A DNA stretch of 45,286 nucleotides, from contig ONBT01000017.1 in assembly GCA_900316075.1 (NCBI GenBank), positions 1-45,286 on the forward strand, read 5' to 3'. Positions 24,208 to 31,847 of the stretch are shown piece after piece (the stretch's first letter is position 1; every line of letters begins with the position of its first letter). A program made the position numbers and the translations under genes. The DNA comes from an uncultured Lachnospiraceae bacterium (lineage in GTDB: Bacteria; Bacillota; Clostridia; Lachnospirales; Lachnospiraceae). The notes below the pieces were generated by a model that saw nothing but the letters and a program-made list of their open reading frames with translations, made no database searches and was not told where the DNA came from.

Positions 24208-24267
24208 GAAAATCCCCGCCTCCTGTGACCAGCCAATCGGCCCATCACAGGAAGCGGGGATTTTTGT
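24208..24267. terminator. Bidirectional terminator between murE and the J-domain gene
   Basis: AAAATCCCCGC + TCCTGTGA pair with TCACAGGA + GCGGGGATTTT around a ~16-nt loop, with T runs on both strands. It separates convergent genes. Confidence 0.85.
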
Positions 24268-24275
24268 ATGACAAA

Positions 24276-24926
24276 TTATATGCAGCAGCAGTTGCAGGCC
24301 ACATTGAGAAGAATCATGTCCAGGCACCAGTTGCGGTCCGACCCGGCGTAGGGCCGACTGCCGTAGCCCTGACCCATGGTGTCGTACCAGGAGGACCAGG
24401 AACCGGCCCCGTTTTCCACGGACTCCAGCCGCTGGGCAAACTGGCGGTACTGCAGGTTGCCGGGCTCCAGAGCTATGGCCCGGCTGATGAAGTTCTTGGC
24501 GTTCACCATATTTCCCATGCCCTGGGAGGATACGGAAGCGAGGAAGTACCAGAGCCCGTTCCGGTCGCGCTCATCAATCTGCAGAAGGGCGTTCATGGCT
24601 TCCTGGGGATGTCCGGACCGGATGTAGTTCACGGCCGCCTGCATTTCGGGCGGGACGTCCGCCCCGCCGGTTCCGAAGCCCCCGTTCCCGGAGGAGCCGT
24701 AAGTCCGGCCCCCGTAGCCGCCGAAAGAAGCCCCCTGCTGCCGCTCCTTCATGATCTGGTCGTAGGCCGCCTGGACATTCTTGAACATCTCCTCGGCCTG
24801 CTCCTTATTTGGATTATTAATATTGGCATCCGGATGGTACTTGCGGCTCAGGTTCCGGTAAGCCTTTTTCACTTCATCGTCTGAGGCGTCCCGCGAGACC
24901 CCCAGCACCTTGTATGGATCCATCAC
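24276..24926 (-). CDS. J-domain protein with TPR-like C-terminal region and Cys-rich tail
   Basis: A 216-aa protein with an N-terminal J domain (about 3-65; [26 protein letters not shown] at ~31-33) that should stimulate a DnaK ATPase. A Gly-rich linker (about 88-105) leads to a helical region resembling a TPR pair ([46 protein letters not shown]). The last 15 residues are hydrophobic and end in NVACNCCCI, a cluster of four Cys that could bind metal or be acylated. It is not DnaJ proper: the four CxxCxGxG repeats are absent. It starts 6 nt after the DUF5685 gene on the same strand. Confidence 0.85.
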   Translation of the reverse strand: MMDPYKVLGVSRDASDDEVKKAYRNLSRKYHPDANINNPNKEQAEEMFKNVQAAYDQIMKERQQGASFGGYGGRTYGSSGNGGFGTGGADVPPEMQAAVNYIRSGHPQEAMNALLQIDERDRNGLWYFLASVSSQGMGNMVNAKNFISRAIALEPGNLQYRQFAQRLESVENGAGSWSSWYDTMGQGYGSRPYAGSDRNWCLDMILLNVACNCCCI

Positions 24927-24932
24927 TTATCC

Positions 24933-25820
24933 TTATTCTTTTGCATCCGCAGCAGGTTCTTTCTTCTGCTTCTTCTGCAATTTTTCTTCCGTATGCGTAT
25001 ACCGGTTTGCCGACACATCAAAGCGGGTCCAGACGCCGGAATAGAGAATATTCCGGATAATCTCAGCGTTTTTCAGAATCGGCATGCGTTCAAAGGACCG
25101 GGCCGCCTGCGAGATATAGCTTGTGAGTTTCTGCCTCGTGTAGTTCGTAAGCTCCCCGGCCGAGCGGAAATTCCCGAGCAGCAGTGGATTATAATTCTTC
25201 TTCCGCCGGTCCTTCTCCATGTCACAGAAGGCGTCGAGCAGGTAGATATACCGGCCCAGATAATAGCCCACATTCCGCAGGTCATTTTCCCACACATCGG
25301 GTGAAATTACAAACAGTTCGGCCAGCATGTCCCCGGTCAGGGCGCTGACAGCGTCCACATTCTCCTCGCCGGCCTCTTCCGCAGCCCGGGTCTTCTCCAT
25401 GAAGGTCCGCACCGCCTCCTCCTGGCGCGTATACTTCTCCGCCGCATGCTCATACAGGGGCCGGATGCCGTCGGCATAGGACTTCTTCGTCCGGTTCTTC
25501 TCGTCGTACCAGTCGTCCATCAGAGAATGATAGGAAAGCAGAATATCCATCCAGGCCCCGTACTCCGTGATGTCGTCGGTCTTCTTCAACCGCTTCTTCG
25601 CCGGGTGAACAGGGCACGTGAAGTATTCAGCCTCTTCCTCGGGTTCGTACAGACCGGAAAGGAGGATGATCATGAAAGTAATATCAAAATTCAGCAGGAA
25701 CTGGGCCTTTTTCCCGCCGATCTCCTTGAGCTTGCTGCAGAGTCCGCAGTAATAGCCCCGGTAATCCCGCAGTTCTTCCTCGCTCAGGCCGTTTCTGTTG
25801 ATATTCACGTATCCGAACAT
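24933..25820 (-). CDS. DUF5685-family protein
   Basis: A 295-aa soluble protein starting MFGYVNINRNGLSEEELRDYRGYYCGLC, the hallmark of the DUF5685 family of Clostridia. A CGLC and a later CPVHP may bind metal. Many helices with DD/DW pairs (SYHSLMDDWYDEKN, YLLDAFCDMEKDRRKKNYNP) recall isoprenoid-synthase-like folds, but that is a guess. Lys-rich C-terminal tail. It lies between a zinc-ribbon membrane protein and a J-domain protein on one transcript. The function of the family is not known to me. Confidence 0.8.
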   Translation of the reverse strand: MFGYVNINRNGLSEEELRDYRGYYCGLCSKLKEIGGKKAQFLLNFDITFMIILLSGLYEPEEEAEYFTCPVHPAKKRLKKTDDITEYGAWMDILLSYHSLMDDWYDEKNRTKKSYADGIRPLYEHAAEKYTRQEEAVRTFMEKTRAAEEAGEENVDAVSALTGDMLAELFVISPDVWENDLRNVGYYLGRYIYLLDAFCDMEKDRRKKNYNPLLLGNFRSAGELTNYTRQKLTSYISQAARSFERMPILKNAEIIRNILYSGVWTRFDVSANRYTHTEEKLQKKQKKEPAADAKE

Positions 25821-25850
25821 GAAAGTTTCTCTCCTGAACTTCCAATGGAA

Positions 25851-26246
25851 TCAAGTCTTCTTCACAAAAGTCGTGCTGCACTTGGGGCAGCGGATTTCAA
25901 TCTTCCCGCGCCCTCTGGGCACTCTCAGTTTCTGCTTACATGAAGGGCACTTGTAATAAACATAGATTTTCCGGTCCTCTGCCCTCTTCTTCATATCCGT
26001 GAAGAAATACTTGATCCGATAGAAAAACTGGTCGAACTTCTGGTTCTCGAGATACCTCCGGTCGGTCTTTGTCGAGAGCATGCGGAAAACGGACCAGGCC
26101 AGAAGGGCCACCCCTATGAAGTAGACGATGACGCTGTGGGAAATCATCGTCGCCACGAAAAAGCCGGCCGTCAGGCACCAGGTGAAGATGCCCAGATGGT
26201 CAATCCCGTTTCTCCCGTAGAAAATTCTTCCGAAAAACTGCTTCAT
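25851..26246 (-). CDS. Zinc-ribbon membrane protein
   Basis: A 131-aa protein with two hydrophobic helices (about 17-35 and 38-54) followed by a cytoplasmic basic region and a C-terminal zinc ribbon, YYKCPSCKQKL...IRCPKCSTTF (two CxxC pairs). It is the first gene of a three-gene unit with the DUF5685 and J-domain genes. AGAGGGAAG precedes the ATG, but that site lies in the 3' arm of a hairpin. Its role is unknown; the layout suggests a membrane-anchored partner of the two downstream proteins. Confidence 0.7.
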   Translation of the reverse strand: MKQFFGRIFYGRNGIDHLGIFTWCLTAGFFVATMISHSVIVYFIGVALLAWSVFRMLSTKTDRRYLENQKFDQFFYRIKYFFTDMKKRAEDRKIYVYYKCPSCKQKLRVPRGRGKIEIRCPKCSTTFVKKT

Positions 26247-26263
26247 AGAATTCTTCCCTCTTC

Positions 26264-26313
26264 AAAAAAATTGAAGGGAGCAGGATGAAAATGTATACAA
26301 ATCACCCTGCCCC
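26264..26313 (-). promoter_or_regulatory. Leader hairpins upstream of the zinc-ribbon gene (possible attenuator)
   Basis: On the minus strand GGGGCAGGGTGA (26302-26313) pairs with TCATCCTGCTCCC (26276-26288), followed 5 nt later by seven T (26264-26270). A second, alternative stem pairs CCCTTCAA with TTGAAGAGGG, burying the ribosome site. The two stems share the CCC, so they exclude each other at the base. Confidence 0.45.
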
Positions 26314-26322
26314 ATGCCAAAT

Positions 26323-26351
26323 AATTTATTCGTCTTCTTGAATCAAGTCAA
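26323..26351 (-). promoter_or_regulatory. Sigma-A promoter of the zinc-ribbon/DUF5685/J-domain unit
   Basis: On the minus strand TTGACT (26346-26351) and TAAATT (26323-26328) are 17 bp apart. The predicted start near 26316 is immediately before the leader hairpins. Confidence 0.65.
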
Positions 26352-26388
26352 TATAATGAGACGTTTTTTAATAAACTGTTAATAATTG

Positions 26389-26415
26389 AAAAAGGAGCCC
26401 CCTCCCGGGAACTCC
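26389..26415 (-). terminator. Terminator of rnpB
   Basis: A 9-bp stem (GGAGTTCCC/GGGGGCTCC with two G-T pairs, loop GGGA) is followed by five T on the minus strand, 18 nt after the RNase P RNA 3' end. Confidence 0.8.
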
Positions 26416-26432
26416 ACGTGCATTCAAATGTA

Positions 26433-26766
26433 AAGAACGGCTGTAAGCCGGGTTCTGTCTTGTTCGGTCATCTGTCTAGGACGCCCGTTGCCGGACGCCT
26501 CAAGCAACCTACCTGAAGCTGGGCGGGCCGCCTCATAGCGCTTCGTTTCGGTCTTGCTTCGGATGGGGTTTACACTGCCGTCTCCGTTACCGGCGACGCG
26601 GTAGGCTCTTACCCTGCCATTTCACCCTTACACCGCAAGCGGTGCGGTATACTTTCTGTTGCACTTTCCCTCAGGTCACCCCGGCCGGCCGTTAGCCGGC
26701 ATCCTGCCCTGTGAAGCCCGGACTTTCCTCTCCCGCCAATGGCGGCAGCGACCGAATACCGTTCTT
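26433..26766 (-). ncRNA. rnpB: RNase P RNA (class A)
   Basis: This is the catalytic RNA that removes tRNA 5' leaders. Conserved segments appear in order on the minus strand: GAGGAAAGTCCGGGC, AGGGTGAAATGG, GGTAAGAGCCTACC, GTGTAAACCCCATCC, TAGACAGATGACCG and ACAGAACCCGGCTTACAG. The ends are set by the P1 helix, AAGAACGG at the 5' end (26759-26766) pairing with CCGTTCTT at the 3' end (26433-26440), giving 334 nt. The layout looks class A rather than the Bacillus class B, as expected for many Clostridia. Confidence 0.95.
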
Positions 26767-26778
26767 GTACAGTTGCTT

Positions 26779-26807
26779 ATATTATCATTGCGCAAACAAT
26801 CCCGCAA
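26779..26807 (-). promoter_or_regulatory. Candidate rnpB promoter
   Basis: On the minus strand TTGCGG (26802-26807) and TAATAT (26779-26784) are 17 bp apart, placing the start about 7 nt from the -10, close to the rnpB 5' end. Confidence 0.45.
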
Positions 26808-26822
26808 GAAGAAATGGGCCGA

Positions 26823-26910
26823 CGGGGGACAGAATCCAAAAATTCGGGGGACGAAATTCAATTTCCGCCTCCAGATACCCGCCGCAAGCCTGCTCACGGG
26901 GGACAAAATT
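26823..26910 (+). repeat. CGGGGGAC(A/G)-AAT repeats between the nucleoside kinase stop and rnpB
   Basis: Three copies of CGGGGGACRRAAT-like sequence start at 26823, 26845 and 26897. The last two are exactly 52 bp apart and the array stops 1 nt short of the kinase stop codon. The unit between them has a CCGCCT...CCC segment reminiscent of the second block of arrays A and B, but the core word differs. It may be a distant relative or a separate repeat family. Confidence 0.5.
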
Positions 26911-26911
26911 T

Positions 26912-28618
26912 TCACACCGGGAAAATCGACCCTCCGATGAACTCGCGGATCAGGGAGTTGTTTCCTATGTCCTCCGGCGCCATGGGCAGGAAGTAGTCGA
27001 AGAGCTTCAGAAGCCGCTTGGCCTCGGCATACTCCGGGCAGTCCCGGGGCACGGAATAAAGTTCAGGCACTGCATAAATTTTCAGCACGGCAAGCTCATA
27101 GATGAGGGCGCTATTGAAGAAGGCGTCCGCCGAATCCTGCAGAGGGAAGATGTTCTTCTCTTCACCCCGATGGACGGAATCCCACATGGCAATGGTTTCT
27201 TTGGCCGTCGTCCCCCGGGTCCGGGCATCCCGGACAATCCGGCGAATGAGGCGCCCGTCCGTCGTGGACAGGGGATTGTGCTCATCGATGGCAAGCTGGG
27301 TCAATGCCGAGATATAAATCTTGAACTTCGAAGACTTGGGCAGGGAGTAGGAAAGCTTGTCATTAAGGCCATGGATTCCCTCAATGACCAGGATGTCCCC
27401 CTGATCCAGCATCATGTGGCGTCCCTTATACTCCCGCTTTCCTGTCTTGAAATTGAAAGTCGGAAGCTCGACGTTCTCTCCCTTCAGGAGTCTCTTCATA
27501 TCGGAATTGAAAAGCTCGACATCCAGGCACTCTAATGCCTCGAAGTCCACCTCCCCGAATTCGTCCACGGGCATCTTGTCGTGGTCGTTGTAATAGTCAT
27601 CCAGCGGGAACGGGTGCGGATGCATGCCCAGGGCCCGAAGCTGCACCGAAAGGCGGTGGGAAAAGGTCGTCTTTCCGGAAGAGGAAGGGCCCGCAATCAT
27701 GACGAAGTGCCGGTCCGGCTCACTTACGATCTCCCGTGCAAGGGCCCCGATCCGCTCCTCCATGAAGGCTTCCTGCATGAGTATAATGTCCCGGCTGTGG
27801 CCGGCCACAATGGCGTCGTTCAGCTGGCTCACGGTCCGGATTTTCAGCCGGTCCGCCCAGTCCGCCGAAGTCTGCATGATGTGGGTCAGGTCCCTGTACT
27901 CCTTGAAGTCGGAGACGGCATGGGGCTCCTTGGTCGGGAAAAGAAGGAGGAAGCCGTCCTCATATTTCTGCAGGCGAAAGTACTTGAGATAGCCGGTCGA
28001 CGGCACCATGTAGCCGTAGAAATAGTCGTAAGAGCCGTCGATTTCGTATACATTCATCAGGGACGAAGACCGGTACTTGAGCAGGTCATCTTTGCTCTGT
28101 AGCCCATGTCCCTGGAAGATTTCCCGCGCCTCGGCCGTAGAAACCGAATGCTTTTTGAGCTTCAAGTCCCGCTCGATGAGCTTCTTCATCTCCGCCTTCA
28201 GGTCGGAAAGAAACTTCTTCGTGACCTTGTCAATGCCGGAAACCTTGCAGAAATAGCCATTTCCCAGCGTATACATGACGTTGACGTCCGGAATATAAGC
28301 CTCTTCCCCGTCAGCAAAAGTCGCGGCATCGGGCCCGAAATAGCCGGCCGCAATCATGTCGTCCAGGGCCTTTTCCATCAGGAAAATCAGGGACCTCCGG
28401 TAAGCCCTCCGCCCGGTCTTCGTGGCCGTCGTGATGAAGGTGACCTCGCAGTCATTCTTGACCTTCTTCCGAAGCTCCGCCAGCTTGTAGTTCATCGTGG
28501 CGAGAACGATGTCGCCCTCGTAGGAATCCTTGTATTCCCTCGCCAGGTCCAGAAGGCGGGTGCCGGCTTCTACCGTCCGCACTTCCTTCCCGATTTTTAC
28601 ATTGATCATCTTTTCCAT
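26912..28618 (-). CDS. TGS-domain nucleoside (uridine) kinase-like protein
   Basis: A 568-aa protein with an N-terminal TGS-like domain (about 1-65; VKIGKEVRTVEAGTRLLDLA), a middle region like the second additional domain of threonyl-tRNA synthetase, and a C-terminal uridine kinase/phosphoribulokinase domain from about 280: Walker A IAGPSSSGKTTFS, LDDYY, IEGIHGLND. This ThrRS-N plus kinase architecture is common in Clostridia and is annotated as nucleoside kinase. The first ATG (28618) has a weak ribosome site; codon 4 (ATG) has GGAAAAG just before it and may be used. Confidence 0.85.
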   Translation of the reverse strand: MEKMINVKIGKEVRTVEAGTRLLDLAREYKDSYEGDIVLATMNYKLAELRKKVKNDCEVTFITTATKTGRRAYRRSLIFLMEKALDDMIAAGYFGPDAATFADGEEAYIPDVNVMYTLGNGYFCKVSGIDKVTKKFLSDLKAEMKKLIERDLKLKKHSVSTAEAREIFQGHGLQSKDDLLKYRSSSLMNVYEIDGSYDYFYGYMVPSTGYLKYFRLQKYEDGFLLLFPTKEPHAVSDFKEYRDLTHIMQTSADWADRLKIRTVSQLNDAIVAGHSRDIILMQEAFMEERIGALAREIVSEPDRHFVMIAGPSSSGKTTFSHRLSVQLRALGMHPHPFPLDDYYNDHDKMPVDEFGEVDFEALECLDVELFNSDMKRLLKGENVELPTFNFKTGKREYKGRHMMLDQGDILVIEGIHGLNDKLSYSLPKSSKFKIYISALTQLAIDEHNPLSTTDGRLIRRIVRDARTRGTTAKETIAMWDSVHRGEEKNIFPLQDSADAFFNSALIYELAVLKIYAVPELYSVPRDCPEYAEAKRLLKLFDYFLPMAPEDIGNNSLIREFIGGSIFPV

Positions 28619-28750
28619 TTTTTCTTATGAATAATGTAAAACAACAACTGTTTCCTATTTCGATACTTTTCAGCTCATCGGCCTGTTTTCCGGCAAAGAC
28701 TGCTCACAGCCAGGCAGCTCCTGCAGCAGCTTCACCGACCGATTACTTTC

Positions 28751-29527
28751 TCAATAGACTTTAAACGGCGACACATAAGGCTCCGTGGCCGTAAGCAGGC
28801 CTGCGGTCCGCCCTTTGAGAAAGAGGTCCACGTATTCGATGAAGAAGTGTTCCATCCCCCAGTGGCCGGCGTCAATGACGGCAATGCCCTTCTCCACGGC
28901 GTCGATTCCGCTGTGATGGTCCACATCACCGGTGATGTAGCAGTCCGCTCCGGCGGCAATGGCCGTATCAATATCGCTCTTTCCGGACCCGGGAAGAAAG
29001 GCCACCCGGGACACCCGCTTCTGAGGGTCTCCGAATGTCTTCAGTCCCGGCAGGCCCAGAGCATTCTTCACATAGAGAGAAAGATGCTCCAGCGTCATCT
29101 CCGTCTCCAGGGTGCCGATTCCGCCGAGACCGGTGGATTCTTCCGGCCCGCAGGGCACGAGAGGCACCACGTCCGAGAGATTGAGCCGGCCGGCCACCAG
29201 GGGACCCATTTTGCAGATGTCGAAATTCGTGTGCATGGCAAAGAGGGCAATCCGATGCTCAATCAGGCGAATCAGGCGTTTTCCGATGAAGTCCTCCGCT
29301 GTGACATTCTTAATCGGCGAGAAAATCAGAGGATGGTGGGTCACAATCATATCCGCCCCGGCAGCAACTGCATGGTCAATGACCTCATCCGTGCAGTCCA
29401 GGGCAATGTATACCTTTTCAACCGTCCAGCTCCGGGAACCCGCTAGAAGGCCCGGATTGTCCCAGGACAGGGCCGCTTCCTTCGGCGCGATTTCCTCGAA
29501 TAAATCTGCGATTTCTCCGACTGTCAT
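28751..29527 (-). CDS. Nif3-like dinuclear metal centre hexameric protein (DUF34)
   Basis: A 258-aa member of the NIF3/DUF34 family with metal ligands in THHPLIFS, AMHTNFD and the C-terminal DAGHWGMEHFFIEY. No inserted PII-like domain is seen, so it is the short form. Family proteins are listed as GTP cyclohydrolase I type 2 homologues, but the true substrate is debated. It starts 9 nt after trmK on the same strand, the conserved rpoD-trmK-nif3 order. The 130-bp gap to the kinase gene (28619-28750) holds only a GAATAATGTAAAAC word. Confidence 0.93.
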   Translation of the reverse strand: MTVGEIADLFEEIAPKEAALSWDNPGLLAGSRSWTVEKVYIALDCTDEVIDHAVAAGADMIVTHHPLIFSPIKNVTAEDFIGKRLIRLIEHRIALFAMHTNFDICKMGPLVAGRLNLSDVVPLVPCGPEESTGLGGIGTLETEMTLEHLSLYVKNALGLPGLKTFGDPQKRVSRVAFLPGSGKSDIDTAIAAGADCYITGDVDHHSGIDAVEKGIAVIDAGHWGMEHFFIEYVDLFLKGRTAGLLTATEPYVSPFKVY

Positions 29528-29536
29528 ATAAAATGT

Positions 29537-30274
29537 TCAATCCTTTATATAGTACTGCAGGGCCTCCTGAATCAGGCGGGCGGAACCCATGATGCCCACA
29601 AGGGCCATCTCCCGGGTCTCCCCCATGCCCATGACGCCGACCGCATCGAGAACCCGGTCTTCAATGATATGAAGTTCTTCGAGCTGCTTCTCCAGGAAAC
29701 GCAGAAGGACAGGGTTCCGGTCAGCAAGAAGACAGGGGCCGTAGAAGGCTTCCACGTCGGAAAGCTCGGTCTTCTCTCCTGTATAGACGGCCTTCATGAT
29801 GAAGTAGTACTTGCCGTCCTCGGAAACCATGGTTTCATCCGTGATGGAAAAGCCGTTTCGTACGAGAAATTCCCGCACATCGTTCTCCCGGCTCTGGGGC
29901 TCGAGGATGAGCTCGGGGAGCTTCATGACCTTCTCTCCGCCCCGCTCGATGATGCCCATGATGGTCGGGCCGCCCATGCCGGCGATGACGGCGGACTCCC
30001 CGCCCTTCACTTCAATATCCTCAAAGCCGTCGGAAAGAACCGGCTTCACCGACCCGGCCAGGCCGCTCACGAAGATATTCGCCTCCGCCTTGGCCAGGGG
30101 GCCGGCGTTGATGTCCGCGGCCACAGCCGACGGAATCGTCCCTTCAGCGCATAGCTTGACCGGAATATAGGCGTGGTCCGTCCCGATATCAATCAGAGGT
30201 TTCCCCGGAGCCACCATTGAAGCAATCGCCGCCAGGCGGTCCGAAAGCGCCGGGCCTTTTTTTGTTGTACTCAT
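29537..30274 (-). CDS. trmK: tRNA (adenine(22)-N1)-methyltransferase
   Basis: TrmK methylates N1 of A22 in the D-loop of some tRNAs. The 245-aa product has the Rossmann SAM motif LIDIGTDHAYIPVKL, the acidic loop ADINAGPLAKAEAN, and GMGGPTIMGII in place of the usual D/N-PP-Y motif, as in the family. A coiled C-terminal region follows (about 185-245). It lies 21 nt downstream of rpoD, the standard Gram-positive arrangement. Confidence 0.93.
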   Translation of the reverse strand: MSTTKKGPALSDRLAAIASMVAPGKPLIDIGTDHAYIPVKLCAEGTIPSAVAADINAGPLAKAEANIFVSGLAGSVKPVLSDGFEDIEVKGGESAVIAGMGGPTIMGIIERGGEKVMKLPELILEPQSRENDVREFLVRNGFSITDETMVSEDGKYYFIMKAVYTGEKTELSDVEAFYGPCLLADRNPVLLRFLEKQLEELHIIEDRVLDAVGVMGMGETREMALVGIMGSARLIQEALQYYIKD

Positions 30275-30295
30275 ATTTCCCCTTTCCCCAAATTA

Positions 30296-31774
30296 TTATT
30301 CAAGATAATCTTTTAGCTTCCGGCTCCGTGAAGGATGCCTCAGTTTGCGCAGGGCCTTTGCCTCAATCTGCCGGATCCGCTCCCGGGTGACATTGAACTC
30401 TTTGCCGACTTCCTCGAGGGTCCGGGACCGGCCGTCTTCGAGGCCGAAGCGGAGAAGAAGGACCTTCCGCTCCCGCTCAGTCAGGGTGTCGAGGACTTCA
30501 TTCAGCTGCTCCTTCAGAAGAGTGAAGGTAGCCGCATCGGCAGGAACCGGAACATTGTCATCCTGGATGAAGTCGCCCAGATGGGAATCCTCCTCCTCGC
30601 CGATGGGGGTCTCGAGGGAGACAGGCTCCTGGGAAATCTTGATGATTTCGCGAACCCGCTCAACGGGAAGCTCCATCTTCTCGGCAATCTCATCGGGGGT
30701 CGGTTCCCGGCCAAGCTCCTGCAGGAGCTGTCTGGAGACGCGGATAAACTTGTTGATGGTCTCGACCATGTGGACGGGAATCCGGATAGTCCGGGCCTGG
30801 TCGGCGATGGCTCTCGTGATGGCCTGGCGGATCCACCAGGTCGCGTAGGTCGAGAACTTATATCCCTTCGTATAGTCGAACTTCTCGACGGCCTTGATGA
30901 GGCCCAGATTTCCTTCCTGAATCAGGTCCAGGAAAAGCATGCCCCGGCCCACATAGCGCTTTGCGATGGAAACGACGAGACGGAGGTTCGCCTCGCAGAG
31001 CTTCTCTTTCGCCCGCTCTCCTTCGGGACCGCCGGCCTGCATCTGCTTAGCGAGAGCGACTTCCTCGTCCGCGGTCAGAAGGGGCACTTTTCCGATTTCC
31101 TTCAGGTACATGCGGACAGGGTCTTCAACGCTGACGTTGTCGGGAACGGAGAGGTCAATCTTCTCCGGTTCGATTTCGTCGTCGTCCGTGAGGAGAATAT
31201 CGTCATCGTCCACATCGTCTTCGGTCCTCAGGACATCGATGCCCGAATGCTCCAGGAAGGAAGTGATCTTCTTGAACATGTCGGGATTCAGCTTCTGGTC
31301 CTTGAAGCAGTCCTCGACCTCCTGATATTCGAGGACATTGTTCTTGGACTTGGCCAGCTTCATGAGTTCCTGGAGTTTCGCCTCGAAGAGCTGAACCTTC
31401 TCCTCGGAGCCCTTGCCGTCGCCCTTGGCATCCGCCTTCTTGCCGGAAGTCCTGGCAGCCTTCGCATCCGCAGACTTTGCAGCAGCCTTATCTGCGCTCT
31501 TGTCCACAGACTTTGCAGCAGCCTTTTCCGTGGTCTTCGCGGAAGTCTTCTCTGCAGTCTTTGCGGTCTTGGTCTCTGCCTTCTTTGCAGGGGCCTTTTC
31601 TGCTGTCTTTGCCGCAGGTTTTGCAGCTGCCTTGGTATCCGCTGCCTTTGCCTTGGTCTCGGTCTTCTTCGCCTCGGCCTTGGCAGCAGGCTTTGCGGCT
31701 GCCTTTGACGCAGTCTTCTTCTCAGCCGGCTTCGTCGTCTTCGCTGCCGTTTCCTTCTTCTTTGCTTCTGCCAT
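30296..31774 (-). CDS. rpoD: Primary sigma factor RpoD/SigA with a Lys/Ala-rich N-terminal extension
   Basis: A 492-aa sigma-70. Residues about 1-125 are almost only Lys, Ala, Thr, Glu and Ser in short repeats ([14 protein letters not shown]), resembling histone-H1-like tails. Conserved parts follow: a region 1.1-like helical segment (about 126-210), region 1.2 ([11 protein letters not shown]), 2.1-2.4 ([28 protein letters not shown]), 3 and 4.2 ([31 protein letters not shown]). It should direct most promoters in this window. GGAG lies upstream of the ATG. Part of dgt-dnaG-rpoD-trmK-nif3. Confidence 0.97.
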   Translation of the reverse strand: MAEAKKKETAAKTTKPAEKKTASKAAAKPAAKAEAKKTETKAKAADTKAAAKPAAKTAEKAPAKKAETKTAKTAEKTSAKTTEKAAAKSVDKSADKAAAKSADAKAARTSGKKADAKGDGKGSEEKVQLFEAKLQELMKLAKSKNNVLEYQEVEDCFKDQKLNPDMFKKITSFLEHSGIDVLRTEDDVDDDDILLTDDDEIEPEKIDLSVPDNVSVEDPVRMYLKEIGKVPLLTADEEVALAKQMQAGGPEGERAKEKLCEANLRLVVSIAKRYVGRGMLFLDLIQEGNLGLIKAVEKFDYTKGYKFSTYATWWIRQAITRAIADQARTIRIPVHMVETINKFIRVSRQLLQELGREPTPDEIAEKMELPVERVREIIKISQEPVSLETPIGEEEDSHLGDFIQDDNVPVPADAATFTLLKEQLNEVLDTLTERERKVLLLRFGLEDGRSRTLEEVGKEFNVTRERIRQIEAKALRKLRHPSRSRKLKDYLE

Positions 31775-31814
31775 GAGTCTTATCTCCTGTTCTTAGTGCT
31801 GTTCACACGATATA

Positions 31815-31843
31815 TTTATAATAATGTTCTACGGAAATTTTCA
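31815..31843 (-). promoter_or_regulatory. Possible internal promoter before rpoD
   Basis: On the minus strand TGAAAA (31838-31843) and TATAAA (31815-31820) are 17 bp apart in the dnaG-rpoD gap. Internal rpoD promoters are known in this operon type; the -35 is weak. Confidence 0.35.
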
Positions 31844-31847
31844 GACC

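Noticed and set aside
26711-27535. Plus-strand open frame across the RNase P RNA promoter region and the kinase gene
   Set aside because: It overlaps a well-supported kinase, repeats and part of rnpB, and encodes no recognisable protein.
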